A DNA stretch of 64,000 nucleotides, from NCBI RefSeq assembly GCF_031157375.1, contig NZ_JAVIFV010000007.1:42241-106240 (forward strand), written 5' to 3'. Positions within the stretch are counted from its first letter, which is position 1, and each line of letters opens with the position of its first letter. Positions 8,813 to 17,814 of the stretch are shown here, one piece after another. The notes under the pieces were generated by a model. It ran no database searches. It was not told the DNA's origin and was given only the letters and a program-made list of their open reading frames with translations. The stretch is from Sphingosinicella sp. LHD-64. Lineage in GTDB: Bacteria > Pseudomonadota > Alphaproteobacteria > Sphingomonadales > Sphingomonadaceae. The translations under genes and the position numbers were made by a program.

Positions 8813-9733
8813 ATGCGCCGCTTCATCCCGCTCGCCTCGTTCCTCGCCACCGCCGCCACCGCGCAGCCGCCGGCTTGGTCGCCGGCGCCCGTCGCCAATG
8901 CGCCCGAGCCGCCCGAGGTCGTCGCCAGTTCCGCGCCGTCCGACTGGCGGCCGGTCGCGCCGGAGAACCTGCTGGTCATGGAGCTGGCCGATGGCGGGCG
9001 GGTGGTCATCGAGCTCGCCCCCGATTTCGCCCCCGTCCACGTCGCCAACATCCGCGCGCTCGCCCGCGGCGGCTGGTGGAACGGCGCCACCGTCTATCGG
9101 GTGCAGGAGAATTACGTCGTCCAGTGGGGCAATAACGAGGGCGACAATCCGCTGCCCGAGGGCGTCGTCGCGCAGCCGCCGGCCGAATATGAGCGGCCCG
9201 CCGCCGGCCTCAGCCCACGCCCGCTCGGCTATCCGGACAGCTATGCCGCGGCGGCCGGCCATGTCGACGGCTGGCCGGTCGCCTGGGATCCGGCGCGCGG
9301 CATGGCCTGGCTCGCCCATTGCTTCGGCACGGTCGGCGTCGGCCGCGACCTCGCGCCGGACACCGGCACCGGCGGCGAACTCTATGCGGTGATCGGCCAC
9401 GCGCCGCGCCATCTCGACCGCAACATCGCGACCGTCGGCCGGGTGATCGAGGGGATCGGCGCGCTCTCCGCCCGCCCGCGCGGCACCGGCGATCTCGGCT
9501 TCTACAATGCCGAACGCGACGAGACCCCGATCGCGATCCGCTCCGTCCGTCTCGCCGCCGACCTGCCCGAGGCCGTGCGCCCGCGTTTCGAGGTGATGCG
9601 CTCCGACACCCAGGCCTTCACCCGCTACGTCACCGGCCGCGCCAACCGCGGCGGCAGCTTCTTTAACGTGCCGGCAGGCGGGGTGGACCTGTGCAACGTC
9701 AACGTGCCGGTGCGGCGGGTGGCGGCGCGGTAG
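8813..9733 (+). CDS. Exported cyclophilin-type peptidyl-prolyl isomerase
   Basis: A 306-aa periplasmic cyclophilin-like protein. A signal peptide (MRRFIPLASFLATAATAQ) is followed by a proline-rich linker and a cyclophilin core containing APDFAPVHVANIRALARGGWWNGATVYRV. An acidic or catalytic Arg cannot be confirmed, and the core has insertions compared with PpiA/PpiB, so activity is inferred. The ATG at 8813 has AAGGGGA upstream; the frame also opens at 8786 but that would destroy the signal peptide. The gene is monocistronic, convergent with the ArsR-like gene. Confidence 0.8.
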   Translation: MRRFIPLASFLATAATAQPPAWSPAPVANAPEPPEVVASSAPSDWRPVAPENLLVMELADGGRVVIELAPDFAPVHVANIRALARGGWWNGATVYRVQENYVVQWGNNEGDNPLPEGVVAQPPAEYERPAAGLSPRPLGYPDSYAAAAGHVDGWPVAWDPARGMAWLAHCFGTVGVGRDLAPDTGTGGELYAVIGHAPRHLDRNIATVGRVIEGIGALSARPRGTGDLGFYNAERDETPIAIRSVRLAADLPEAVRPRFEVMRSDTQAFTRYVTGRANRGGSFFNVPAGGVDLCNVNVPVRRVAAR

Positions 9734-9742
9734 CGACCTGCT

Positions 9743-10348
9743 TCAGGCCCGGGAGTTCCGGGCCGCTTTCCGGCGCTTCGGGCGAGGGTCCACCGGAGCA
9801 AGCACGAATGCGAAGGTCATGAGGCGGGTGCGGTCAGGCGCCGAGGATCGGCCGACAAGTTTGTTCAGCCGTTCGATCAGCGCATTGATCTCCTCGAGAT
9901 CGTCCTGGCTCACCCACCCCTTGTTGCGCGCAGCCCAGAGTTCGCGGCGCGGGCCTTCCAACGCCACTCGAGGGCCGCTTAGCGCCTGCTCGAAATCCCG
10001 CCCGGCAATCTGCAGCAGACTTCGGGCAAAGCTGCCGACCGCCGGCAGATTGCCGTCGGACCCTTTCCGATAGGCGAGACGCAGCGGCAAACGCCCTTCC
10101 CCGGCGAGCCGATAGCGCCTTTCCTTTTGGCCGGACGATTCCACCTCCTCGATGAGACCGTGCCGGACGAGGAGGCGCAGGTGATAGTAGAGACCGTCCG
10201 CCGGCCGGCCCAGCTGCTCGGCCAGGGCTCCGACGTCCGCCTCGCCGCCGAGGGCTGCCAGCGTGTCAACCAGCTCCTGCCGAATGGCCGAGCTCAGGGC
10301 CCGGACCTGCGCGGGATCGACGATCGCCTGGCCGTCAAACGTCCGCAT
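9743..10348 (-). CDS. ArsR-like winged-helix regulator
   Basis: A 201-aa regulator with an N-terminal winged helix (about residues 12-90: LSSAIRQELVDTLAALGG, ALAEQLGRPADGLYYHLRLLVRHGLIEEV) of the ArsR/HTH_20 type, followed by a helical domain of unknown ligand. It is transcribed away from the erythromycin-esterase-like gene, from which it is separated by 76 bases containing a perfect inverted repeat. Both genes have somewhat lower G+C than their neighbours. The simplest reading is a local regulator of itself and the divergent gene. Confidence 0.82.
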   Translation of the reverse strand: MRTFDGQAIVDPAQVRALSSAIRQELVDTLAALGGEADVGALAEQLGRPADGLYYHLRLLVRHGLIEEVESSGQKERRYRLAGEGRLPLRLAYRKGSDGNLPAVGSFARSLLQIAGRDFEQALSGPRVALEGPRRELWAARNKGWVSQDDLEEINALIERLNKLVGRSSAPDRTRLMTFAFVLAPVDPRPKRRKAARNSRA

Positions 10349-10368
10349 GTCATTTCCTCGCCATCTAT

Positions 10369-10395
10369 GTTGAAAAGTGATAGCTCGATTTCAAC
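10369..10395. promoter_or_regulatory. Inverted repeat, candidate operator of the ArsR-like regulator
   Basis: GTTGAAA (10369-10375) and TTTCAAC (10389-10395) are perfect 7-bp arms with a 13-bp spacer, giving one-and-a-half-turn spacing suited to a winged-helix dimer. It sits between the divergent regulator (start 10348) and esterase-like gene (start 10425). Confidence 0.6.
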
Positions 10396-10424
10396 GAATC
10401 GTCCATCGTGGAGCACCGAAGCCG

Positions 10425-11903
10425 ATGATCGATCAATCAAGACGCGCGGTCCTTCTGGGCGGCCTCGCCTGCGCTGCTCTTGCGCGCGGCGAAACGCCGG
10501 CATCGTCGGTTTCGCAGTCCGATGATCTGCGGCAATGGCTCGCGGCTCGCGCGATTCCGCTTCGAACGATCGATCCCGAGGCGGACGACCTTTCCGACCT
10601 GGAACCGCTCATCCACGCCATCGGCGACGCTCGGATCGTTCAGCTCGGCGAGCCGAGCCATGGCGCCGGGAGCAGCTTCGCCGCCAAGGTCAGGCTGATC
10701 AAGTTCCTGCATCAGCGGATGGGCTTCGACGTCGTCGCCTGGGAATCCGGATTCTATGATCTGCGGCAGGTCCAGGCTTCGCTGCGCTCGGGCGCAGATC
10801 CGGTCGCGGCTGCCCAGCAGGGCATCCTCAGGATCTGGTCGGTCTCCCGGGAATGCCGCCCCCTTTTCACGTACGCGCAAACGACACTTGCCGGTTCGCG
10901 ACCGCTGGAGATGGCTGGCTTCGACATTCAGTTCACCGCGGAGGGATCAGCCGAACGTTTCGCCGCGGACCTGCGAGCGGTCGCGCGCCTTTCGCCGGCC
11001 CTGCGACGTTTGGCTGTCCGCCCTGCCGAGCAGGCGATCGCCGCCTTTGACAGGCTCGATGCCTATAGCAGGGCGCGGGCGCGCAAGTTTGCGCAACTCT
11101 CGCAAGCCGGCATCTCGGGCGAAGCGCGGACCGAGGCGATGGCGAGCTGGGAGTCGGAGGAGGGCGGTGCGTTGCGTTCGAGCCGGTCCGATCTGATCCA
11201 ACTCGAACGCGCGGTTCAGGAGCTGCGAACCGTGATCCGTGCCAATCGACGCGCCCTTGACAGGGCCGTTGGCGGCCATGGCGCCTCATTCCTGGACCGG
11301 GCGCTCGACAATCTCGCCGGCTTCGGCGCCAATCTTCATGACCGGCACGGGGCCGATCGCCCCGCGCGCACCTCCGGTCCGAGCGTCGCGAGCGAGAATC
11401 GTCGTGACGCGCTCAATGCCGAGAACCTGCGCTGGCTGATGGAGGAGGGCTATTCCGGGCGAAAGATCGTCGTGTGGGCGCACAATGCCCATGTGATGAA
11501 CGCCTATTACGGCCCTGGCTGGGACAGCGTCTCGCTCGCGCCACGCCCCGGATGGATGAAGCCGACCGGCGTGTTTCTCGCCGAGCGGCTGGGATCGGCC
11601 GTCTACACGATCGGCATCACGACATTTTCGGGGGAAGACGGATTTGCCGCCCCGATGCCGGCGACGCCCATTCCCGCGGCGTCGTCGACCAGCCTTGAAG
11701 CCCGGCTACACGGTCTCGGCATGCCCTTCGCGTTTCTCGATCTGCGGAGCCTGCGCGGCACGCCCGACCATCCGCTTCGTCCGCCGCTTTCGATGCGCTT
11801 GCCGAAATATGAGGAGGAGATGATCCCGGACCTCACGATCCCCTATGATGGGATCGTTTTCATCGACCGAATGGCGCGAGCGACCCGGATCGCCGATGCG
11901 TAG
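10425..11903 (+). CDS. Erythromycin-esterase-family protein
   Basis: A 492-aa member of the EreA/EreB fold family. The N-terminus (SRRAVLLGGLACAALARG) looks like a Tat or Sec export signal. Conserved elements are LGEPSHGAGSSFAAK with the catalytic-type His, the VVAWESGFYDLR block and VVWAHNAHVMNAY. Characterised relatives hydrolyse the macrolide lactone, but many homologues have no proven drug substrate, so resistance should not be assumed. The start at 10425 gives the signal; the in-frame ATG-like codon at 10377 lies inside the operator region. Probably controlled by the divergent ArsR-like protein. Confidence 0.85.
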   Translation: MIDQSRRAVLLGGLACAALARGETPASSVSQSDDLRQWLAARAIPLRTIDPEADDLSDLEPLIHAIGDARIVQLGEPSHGAGSSFAAKVRLIKFLHQRMGFDVVAWESGFYDLRQVQASLRSGADPVAAAQQGILRIWSVSRECRPLFTYAQTTLAGSRPLEMAGFDIQFTAEGSAERFAADLRAVARLSPALRRLAVRPAEQAIAAFDRLDAYSRARARKFAQLSQAGISGEARTEAMASWESEEGGALRSSRSDLIQLERAVQELRTVIRANRRALDRAVGGHGASFLDRALDNLAGFGANLHDRHGADRPARTSGPSVASENRRDALNAENLRWLMEEGYSGRKIVVWAHNAHVMNAYYGPGWDSVSLAPRPGWMKPTGVFLAERLGSAVYTIGITTFSGEDGFAAPMPATPIPAASSTSLEARLHGLGMPFAFLDLRSLRGTPDHPLRPPLSMRLPKYEEEMIPDLTIPYDGIVFIDRMARATRIADA

Positions 11904-11956
11904 GGAGCGAAATTCGGAAGGGCCGGTGGCAAGCTACCCACTTTCGGAGGCGGGCC

Positions 11957-14302
11957 TCAGGCACTCAGCCGCTGGCGCACCTGCATGCCCGTGATCAGCT
12001 CGCTCGCGCGCTCGAAGGTCATCGGGCGGCCGAACAGATAGCCCTGGATCTGCTGGCAGCCGAGCTCGCGCATGCGGGTGAAGTCGTCGGCGGTCTCGAC
12101 GCCTTCGGCGGTCACCGTCATGCGGAAGGAGCGGGCGAGCTGGACGATCGCCTGGATGATCGCGACCGTCTCCTTGTTGTTGGCGGATTCGCGCACGAAG
12201 CTGCCGTCGATCTTCAGTTTGTGGAACACCGCCTTGTTCAGATAGCCGAGCGATGAATAGCCGGTGCCGAAATCGTCGAGCGCGATGCCGACACCCAGCG
12301 CGCGCAGGCGCTTCAGCACGTCGAGCGCGGCGGCGCTGTCGCCGAGGAAGATCGATTCGGTGACCTCCAGCTCCAGCCGGTTGGCCGGCAGCCGGTGCCG
12401 GCCCAATGCCTCGTGGATCGTGTTGGGCAATGCGGGGAAGATGAGCTGCTTGGCCGAGATGTTGATCGCGACCGAGATATGTTCGGGCCAGCAGGCCATC
12501 GCCCGGCAGGCTTCGTCGACGACCCAGTCGCCGAGCTCCAGGATCAGGCCCGATTCCTCGGCGATCGGGATGAAATGGTTGGGCGGCACGATGCCGCGGG
12601 TCGGGTGGTGCCAGCGGATCAGCGCCTCGAAGCCCATCAGGCTCTGGTCGGCGGCATTGATCAAGGGCTGGTAGAGCAGCCGGAACTGGCCGAGCGCGAT
12701 GCCGCTCTTGAGATCCTGCTCGAGCTTGATCCGGTCCTCGGCCTCGCTCGCCATCTCGGCGTTGAAGAAGCAGCAGGTGCCGCGGCCCCGGGCCTTGGCC
12801 TGATAGAGGGCGAGGTCGGCCTTCTGGATCAGGTCGTCGACGCTCTGGCCGTCGATCGGCCCGAAGGCGCAGCCGATCGACACGCCGATCCGGACCTCGG
12901 CCTTGTCCATGTGGAACGGCTCGGCCACCGCTTCGATCACCCGGCGGGCCAGCGTCTCCACCATCTGGCGGCTTTGTGCGTCCTTGATGACGATCGCGAA
13001 TTCGTCGCCGCCCATCCGGCCGACATGGCCGATCGTCCCGACTTCCTTCAGCAGCCGCTGCGCGACCGACTTCAGCACCGCGTCGCCCTTGGGATGGCCG
13101 AACGTGTCGTTGACCGGCTTGAAGCCGTCGAGGTCGAGGAACAGGATCGCGCACGGCGTGCTGCCCTGGCTCGCCCCCGACAATGCCTCGCCCAGCAGCT
13201 GGCGCACCCGGCCGCGGTTCGGCAGCGTCGTCAGCACGTCCATATTGGCGAGGTTGGTGAGGCGCTCCTGGGTCTTGCGGACCTCGGTCACGTCCTGCCC
13301 GACACCCCGGAAGCCCTGATACTGGCCGGCGACGTCGGAGATCGGATCGCCCGACAGGCTGATCCAGCGCGTGCCACGCTGCGTCTTGAGTTCCATCTCG
13401 AGGTTGGCGAAGGGCTGCCGCGCGAGCAGGGTGCGGCCGAGCGCACTGTTGCCGCCGAGCGCGGCGGGGAGCGAATGGCCCATCACCTGGTTGGTCGATC
13501 GGCCGAGCAGCGCCGTCATCCGCGCCGAGATGTAGACGACCCGGTTCTCCGCATCGACCTGCCACAGCCAGCCGACGCCGCGATGCTCATATTCGTTGAG
13601 CAGGTTGCGCACCGTTTCCCATTGGGTGCGCACGCCCGCGTTGCTCTTGAGCTGAGCGAAGGTCCAGCGGGTAAGCCGCGTCACGCCGAACACGCAGACG
13701 CCCGCGACGAGCACGAAGGTCAGCGCGTGCTTCAGGTCGAGCGAGCCGCTGCCGAGCATATAGGCGACGCAGAAGGACAGGGTGAGCGTGCCGACCCAGG
13801 CGATCGCGGCGGCGGGAATGGCCGCCAGCGCGATCGCGGCCGCGATCATGGCGGTCATCGCGCCGCCGATCACGACCTGCACGGCCGGCGGCTGGGTGGC
13901 GAAGGCGTAGGTGGGCAAGGCCGACCAGAGCCCGGCCAGGATCATGGCCTCGGCGATGGCGAGCCATTTCGAGCGGGGCCGCGCGGTGCGGCTGCCGGCC
14001 CAGGCGGCGACGTCCATCGCCCGCCGGCACGAGGCATAGTTGGCGAGCACGATGAGCGCGACCCAGGCAATCACGAGCTCGGTGCGCACCGATCCGAACA
14101 TCGCCCAGGCGGTGATCGCGGCGGCGACGCTGGCGGTCACCGCGAAGAAGGGCGCGAACAGGGCGCGCGCCTCGACCTGGCCGTTGTGGAGATGGGCGTC
14201 GCGCAGCCGCCCCGTCGCCAGCGCGAAGGCCGGCGAGTCGACGTCGACCTCGGCGGCGCCGAAGTCGTTGGGATCGTCGTGGAATTCGGAGGCTGGGCTC
14301 AT
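11957..14302 (-). CDS. Membrane-anchored PAS-GGDEF-EAL cyclic-di-GMP enzyme
   Basis: A 781-aa inner-membrane protein. About six hydrophobic helices occupy residues 50-210, a PAS domain about 230-340, GGDEF about 345-510 and EAL about 525-775. The cyclase motif GGDEF (431-435) and the phosphodiesterase motif EAL (559-561) with DDFGTGYSS are both intact, so both activities are possible. No RxxD inhibitory site is visible before GGDEF. It would tune cyclic-di-GMP, whose PilZ receptors are also encoded in the window (35554-36180, 48645-48959). It stands alone between the esterase-like and M1 peptidase genes. Confidence 0.93.
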   Translation of the reverse strand: MSPASEFHDDPNDFGAAEVDVDSPAFALATGRLRDAHLHNGQVEARALFAPFFAVTASVAAAITAWAMFGSVRTELVIAWVALIVLANYASCRRAMDVAAWAGSRTARPRSKWLAIAEAMILAGLWSALPTYAFATQPPAVQVVIGGAMTAMIAAAIALAAIPAAAIAWVGTLTLSFCVAYMLGSGSLDLKHALTFVLVAGVCVFGVTRLTRWTFAQLKSNAGVRTQWETVRNLLNEYEHRGVGWLWQVDAENRVVYISARMTALLGRSTNQVMGHSLPAALGGNSALGRTLLARQPFANLEMELKTQRGTRWISLSGDPISDVAGQYQGFRGVGQDVTEVRKTQERLTNLANMDVLTTLPNRGRVRQLLGEALSGASQGSTPCAILFLDLDGFKPVNDTFGHPKGDAVLKSVAQRLLKEVGTIGHVGRMGGDEFAIVIKDAQSRQMVETLARRVIEAVAEPFHMDKAEVRIGVSIGCAFGPIDGQSVDDLIQKADLALYQAKARGRGTCCFFNAEMASEAEDRIKLEQDLKSGIALGQFRLLYQPLINAADQSLMGFEALIRWHHPTRGIVPPNHFIPIAEESGLILELGDWVVDEACRAMACWPEHISVAINISAKQLIFPALPNTIHEALGRHRLPANRLELEVTESIFLGDSAAALDVLKRLRALGVGIALDDFGTGYSSLGYLNKAVFHKLKIDGSFVRESANNKETVAIIQAIVQLARSFRMTVTAEGVETADDFTRMRELGCQQIQGYLFGRPMTFERASELITGMQVRQRLSA

Positions 14303-14377
14303 GGCGATCCGAAGTGGCCGGGCGAGGAGTCGCCTCTACGCCCGGACGCTTGACGGATCGTTAAGTCTGCCGGTTTT

Positions 14378-16306
14378 TCACGGGGCCTGCCGGCCTTGCG
14401 CCCCGAGCAGCCGGTCGACCGCGCCGGAGGTGACGCTGTGATAGGACGGCCGGGTCCGCACGTAGATGCGCCTGGCGATCGGCCGGCCCCAGTCTTCCGC
14501 CCCCCACAGCGTCTCGAACAGCGGCAGCACGAACTTGCGCCGCCCCTGCCCGGCCAGGAACCGCTCGACCGCCGGCACGGCCGGCGGGTAGCGGTTGGCG
14601 AGCGCCAGCTGCAGCCAGGCGAACAGCGTCTCCGAATTGCCGCTCGCGGTCAGGTTAAACGCCCGGTCGAGCGCGGCCAGACGCTCCGCCGGCATCTCGC
14701 GTGGCAGGCCGTTGAGGAAGCGCAGCCGCTCCGCCGTCGTCCAGCCGGAATAGGGCACTGCGCCCACATCCCCGCCGGCATTATAGGCCGCGAGCGCCCG
14801 GTCGACTGCCGCGAACGCCGCCGGATCGGGTCGCGCGACATTGTCGGGAAGGCCCGGCTGGTAGGCCCAGCGGTCGAGCTGGAGCCGCTGCTCCAGCGCC
14901 GCATCGCCGCGGATCAGGTTGGCGCGCAGGTCGCTTAGGAACCGCGCCGTCGTCATCGGCTGGAAGGCGTGCCGGTCGAAATAGGAGGTGAGATAGGCGT
15001 CGAACCGCGCGCGCCCCACCGTCCGCTCGATCGTGCGCAGGAAGGCGGCGCCCTTGTCGTAGACGATGCCGCTCGACTCGGCGCCGCTGTCGTCGCGCAG
15101 CCGCGTCCCCGGCGCGTCCGCCCCCAGCTCCACGAGCGCCTTTTCGATCTCGGCGAAGCTCAGCGCCTCCTCCTGCGCCGCCCGCTGTCGCCCGTAGAGC
15201 GCCTCCATGATCCGGTTCTCGAAATAGGAGGTGAAGCCCTCGTTCAGCCACCTGTCCGGCCAGGTCGCGTTGGTGACGAGGTTGCCCGACCAGCTGTGCG
15301 CCAGCTCGTGCGCGACAAGGCCGTTGAGGCTTCTGTCGCCGGCGAGGAAGGTCGGCGTCAGGAAGGTCAGGGTCGGATTCTCCATCCCGCCATAGGGGAA
15401 GCTCGGCGGCAGCACGATCACGTCGTAGCGGCCCCAGCGATAGGGTCCGTTGAGCCGCTCCGCCGCCTCGACCATCCGCTCGGTGTCGGCCAGTTCCGCC
15501 GCCGCCCGGTCGAGCATCGCCGGCTCGGTCCAGACGCCGGTGCGCGGGCCGAGCTCGCGGAACGCAATGTCGCCCGCCGCGATCGCGATCAGATAGGGCG
15601 CGACCGGATGGTCCATGCGGAAGCGATAGGCGCGCCGCCGGTTCCCGGCATCCTCACCCTCGGGCGTCAGCCGCTCGCCCGACATCACCACCTTCATCGG
15701 TTCCGGCGCGGTGATCCGCGCCTCCCAGGTCTGGCGGATGCCGGGGCTGTCCTGGGTCGGGATCCAGGTCCGGTTGAGGATCGCCTGCCCCTGGCTGAAC
15801 AGGTAGGGATGCCGCCCGCCCGCGGTCTGCTGCGGGGTCAGCCACTGCAGCGCCTCGGCGTCCGGCGCGCTCCTGTAGCGGATGCGGACCTGCGTCGGCG
15901 CCGCGCCCTCGCCGAACCGGATGGTGAGCGGCTGCCCCTTGGCCGCGTCGTTGGCGCCCAGTGCATATTGGAGCGGCTGCCCGGCCGCATCGGTCACCGC
16001 CTCGATCTCCAGCCCCCTGGAATCGAGGATGATCTCGTGCGCGCCCTGGGCGGCCTGGATGTCGAGCGTCGCCGTCCCCGCCATCCGCCGGTTCGCGAAG
16101 TCCGCGTCGAGATCGAGCGCGACACGGGTCACCCGCGCCACCTCCGGGCGGGCATAGGTCTGCGTGTCGCGCGCATCCGCCCCGGTCAGGATCGGCGCCA
16201 CCTCCCGCGGCCCCCGCGCCTCGGCCGCCGCGTTCTGGTCGTTGCCGGTCCCGCTCGTGCAGGCGGCCACGGCAAAGGCGAAAGCGAGAGAGAGCAGGCG
16301 GCGCAT
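14378..16306 (-). CDS. M1-family aminopeptidase lipoprotein (leukotriene-A4-hydrolase-like)
   Basis: A 642-aa zinc aminopeptidase exported as a lipoprotein (lipobox ending VAAC, C16). It has GGMEN (306-310), the zinc site HELAHS (H333, E334, H337) with the third ligand E356 in WLNEGF, and a C-terminal helical LTA4-hydrolase-type domain. It would trim peptides in the periplasm. The ATG at 16306 begins the signal peptide; the frame runs open to 16639 through non-coding DNA. A minus-strand terminator at 16411-16453 lies upstream, so the promoter must fall within 16307-16410. Confidence 0.93.
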   Translation of the reverse strand: MRRLLSLAFAFAVAACTSGTGNDQNAAAEARGPREVAPILTGADARDTQTYARPEVARVTRVALDLDADFANRRMAGTATLDIQAAQGAHEIILDSRGLEIEAVTDAAGQPLQYALGANDAAKGQPLTIRFGEGAAPTQVRIRYRSAPDAEALQWLTPQQTAGGRHPYLFSQGQAILNRTWIPTQDSPGIRQTWEARITAPEPMKVVMSGERLTPEGEDAGNRRRAYRFRMDHPVAPYLIAIAAGDIAFRELGPRTGVWTEPAMLDRAAAELADTERMVEAAERLNGPYRWGRYDVIVLPPSFPYGGMENPTLTFLTPTFLAGDRSLNGLVAHELAHSWSGNLVTNATWPDRWLNEGFTSYFENRIMEALYGRQRAAQEEALSFAEIEKALVELGADAPGTRLRDDSGAESSGIVYDKGAAFLRTIERTVGRARFDAYLTSYFDRHAFQPMTTARFLSDLRANLIRGDAALEQRLQLDRWAYQPGLPDNVARPDPAAFAAVDRALAAYNAGGDVGAVPYSGWTTAERLRFLNGLPREMPAERLAALDRAFNLTASGNSETLFAWLQLALANRYPPAVPAVERFLAGQGRRKFVLPLFETLWGAEDWGRPIARRIYVRTRPSYHSVTSGAVDRLLGAQGRQAP

Positions 16307-16410
16307 GGGGAAAACTCCGGAGCGGGACACGGGCAGGGCAGGCCTGGCTAGCCCAACGCCGCCGCCGGGAAAAGGCCGCATCGCCCGCCGCTTAGGCTCC
16401 GGCGGGATGC

Positions 16411-16453
16411 AAAACGGGCGCTGCGGGCCGCCCCCCACGCCCCGCAGCGCCCG
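16411..16453 (-). terminator. Minus-strand Rho-independent terminator with no upstream gene
   Basis: Perfect 13-bp arms (16415-16427 and 16441-16453) with a 13-nt loop, followed on the minus strand by TTTT (16414-16411). No minus-strand gene lies between it and the plus-strand gene at 16858. Confidence 0.7.
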
Positions 16454-16767
16454 CCTCCGGCCGGCCGCAAGCCACTGGACCCGCACGCATCCTCCCCGGA
16501 CGCGCGTCCCCGCGGGAGCAGGGCCGGCCGGAGCCCTGCGCTTGCGCCCATCAGTGCCGGTGGCGCCGCGCAGGCTCGCTTGCACACGATTGCGCCCCAG
16601 GCCGCGCCGCCGCTCAACGCAGCCGCGACGAATCTGCACCCCGGTGCGACGAAGCCGTAGCGCCCGCGGCTAACTGCGCCGGCGCGCAGCGACGCCGCAG
16701 TTAGACAAGAGAGCGCGAAGGCCGGACGGCCCGCGTCCTGAGCGAAGTCGAAGGGCGACAGGACCGA

Positions 16768-16790
16768 CGTCACGAATTCACTTCGTGACG
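16768..16790. repeat. Small hairpin element
   Basis: CGTCACGAA (16768-16776) and TTCGTGACG (16782-16790) are perfect 9-bp arms with a 5-base loop. It directly follows a gtcgaaggg-type dispersed repeat and precedes the SOS promoter. Confidence 0.55.
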
Positions 16791-16808
16791 GCCCTCCCGC
16801 CCTCAAAT

Positions 16809-16839
16809 TTGCAAAATAGGATTTGTTCTGTCTTTGTTC
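16809..16839 (+). promoter_or_regulatory. SOS (LexA) box and conserved promoter element of the 318-aa gene
   Basis: GTTC (16825-16828), seven bases, GTTC (16836-16839) is the exact alphaproteobacterial LexA operator. The 22 bases 16809-16830, containing GCAAAATAGGATTTGTTCTG, are identical to the element before the paralogous gene at 27730. The box ends 18 bases before the ATG. Confidence 0.75.
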
Positions 16840-16857
16840 CAGATTTTGGAGGAACTG

Positions 16858-17814
16858 ATGGACGAACAGACCCCTTTCCCCGCCGGCGAGTCGGACCCGG
16901 CACCGGCCCCCGAGCGGACTGCACCGCCCGCCGATCCGCGCCATCCCGATCCCGAGATCGCCGCCCTGCTCGATTTCGCGCCGGTCCGCCGCCGCTGCCG
17001 GCGTCACGACGGCTGGTCGGAGCAGGTGCAGCGCGACTTCATCGTCGCGCTCGCCACGCACGGCAATTCCGAGCGCGCCGCGCAGGCAGTGGGCCGGACG
17101 ATGAGCGGCGCCTACAAGGTCCGCACCTCGGCCGGCGGCGAGGGCTTCGGCGAGGCCTGGGACAAGGCGGTGGCGCTCTACCTGCAGCGCCATCCGGCCG
17201 AGCCCCGGACCGGCCGCTGGCGACCCGCGGATGGCAAGGCGCCGCCACCCCCCGAGCCCGAGCCTGAGCCTGAGCCTGAATCCGATCCCTCGCTCTGCCC
17301 GGACGGCCGCACCAAGGCGGAGGTGTTCGAATCGATCCTCCAGAAATACTGGCGCAAGGTCGCGGCGGAGCGCGAGGCGCGGCTGGAGGGCCGGATCACC
17401 GAGGCCGATTTCTACGTCCGCCAGCTCACCGTCATCGAGATCGCGCTCGATCTCGGCGGCTATGCGCGCGATCTGCTGGGTGAGCTGGAGCGCCGCGGCC
17501 TCAACGTCTTCCGGATCGCCGCGACGCCGATGAGCGTGCTGCTCGATCGCGTGCGCCTGGAATGTTGGGCGGAGATGGGCGAGCCCGAGCGCCCGCCCCT
17601 GTCGCCGCTCGGCGAGCATGACGACGAGGTCGCGACCGGCGTGCCCACCTCCTACTTCCCGCTGCGCGACGGCGACCATGAGGGCTGGCAGCAAAGGCAG
17701 GACGCGCAGCACGCGCGCGCCGCCCAGGCGCAGACGGCGTGGGAGGAGAAGGCGCGGGCGGACGCGGCCGCCTGGGCGGCGCGCGAAGGCGCGGCGGAAG
17801 GCACCCGGCCATGA
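16858..17814 (+). CDS. SOS-box-controlled sphingomonad protein, paralog 1 (possible HTH)
   Basis: A 318-aa protein of unknown function. Residues about 50-105 (HDGWSEQVQRDFIVALATHG ending in FGEAWDKA) resemble the helix-turn-helix-like block common in alphaproteobacterial orphan proteins. A Pro-Glu-rich linker follows, then a helical block KVAAEREARLEGRITEADFY ... RQLTVIEIALDL. Both blocks and the total length are shared with the gene at 26774-27730. The ATG at 16858 has GGAGGA (16848-16853); a TTG at 16834 inside the SOS box is less likely. Its stop overlaps the next start (ATGA), so the two form an operon under LexA-type control. Function unknown; DNA binding is inference. Confidence 0.75.
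   Translation: MDEQTPFPAGESDPAPAPERTAPPADPRHPDPEIAALLDFAPVRRRCRRHDGWSEQVQRDFIVALATHGNSERAAQAVGRTMSGAYKVRTSAGGEGFGEAWDKAVALYLQRHPAEPRTGRWRPADGKAPPPPEPEPEPEPESDPSLCPDGRTKAEVFESILQKYWRKVAAEREARLEGRITEADFYVRQLTVIEIALDLGGYARDLLGELERRGLNVFRIAATPMSVLLDRVRLECWAEMGEPERPPLSPLGEHDDEVATGVPTSYFPLRDGDHEGWQQRQDAQHARAAQAQTAWEEKARADAAAWAAREGAAEGTRP

Larger units (their letters stand above)
16307..16857. other. Gene-free 551-bp stretch between divergent genes
   Basis: No credible coding frame on either strand; the long antisense frames are G+C-driven. It contains the M1 peptidase promoter region, a minus-strand terminator (16411-16453), a Sphingomonas-type dispersed repeat around 16738-16764, a 9-bp hairpin (16768-16790) and the SOS box of the next gene (16825-16839). 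The part 16454-16735 has no assigned content and could encode a minus-strand RNA that the terminator ends. Confidence 0.6.

Noticed and set aside
12395..14353. 652-codon plus-strand frame over the GGDEF-EAL gene
   Set aside because: Shadow of the clear cyclic-di-GMP gene on the minus strand.
16834..16857. TTG start eight codons upstream for paralog 1
   Set aside because: It lies inside the SOS box and has no ribosome site, while the ATG at 16858 has GGAGGA.
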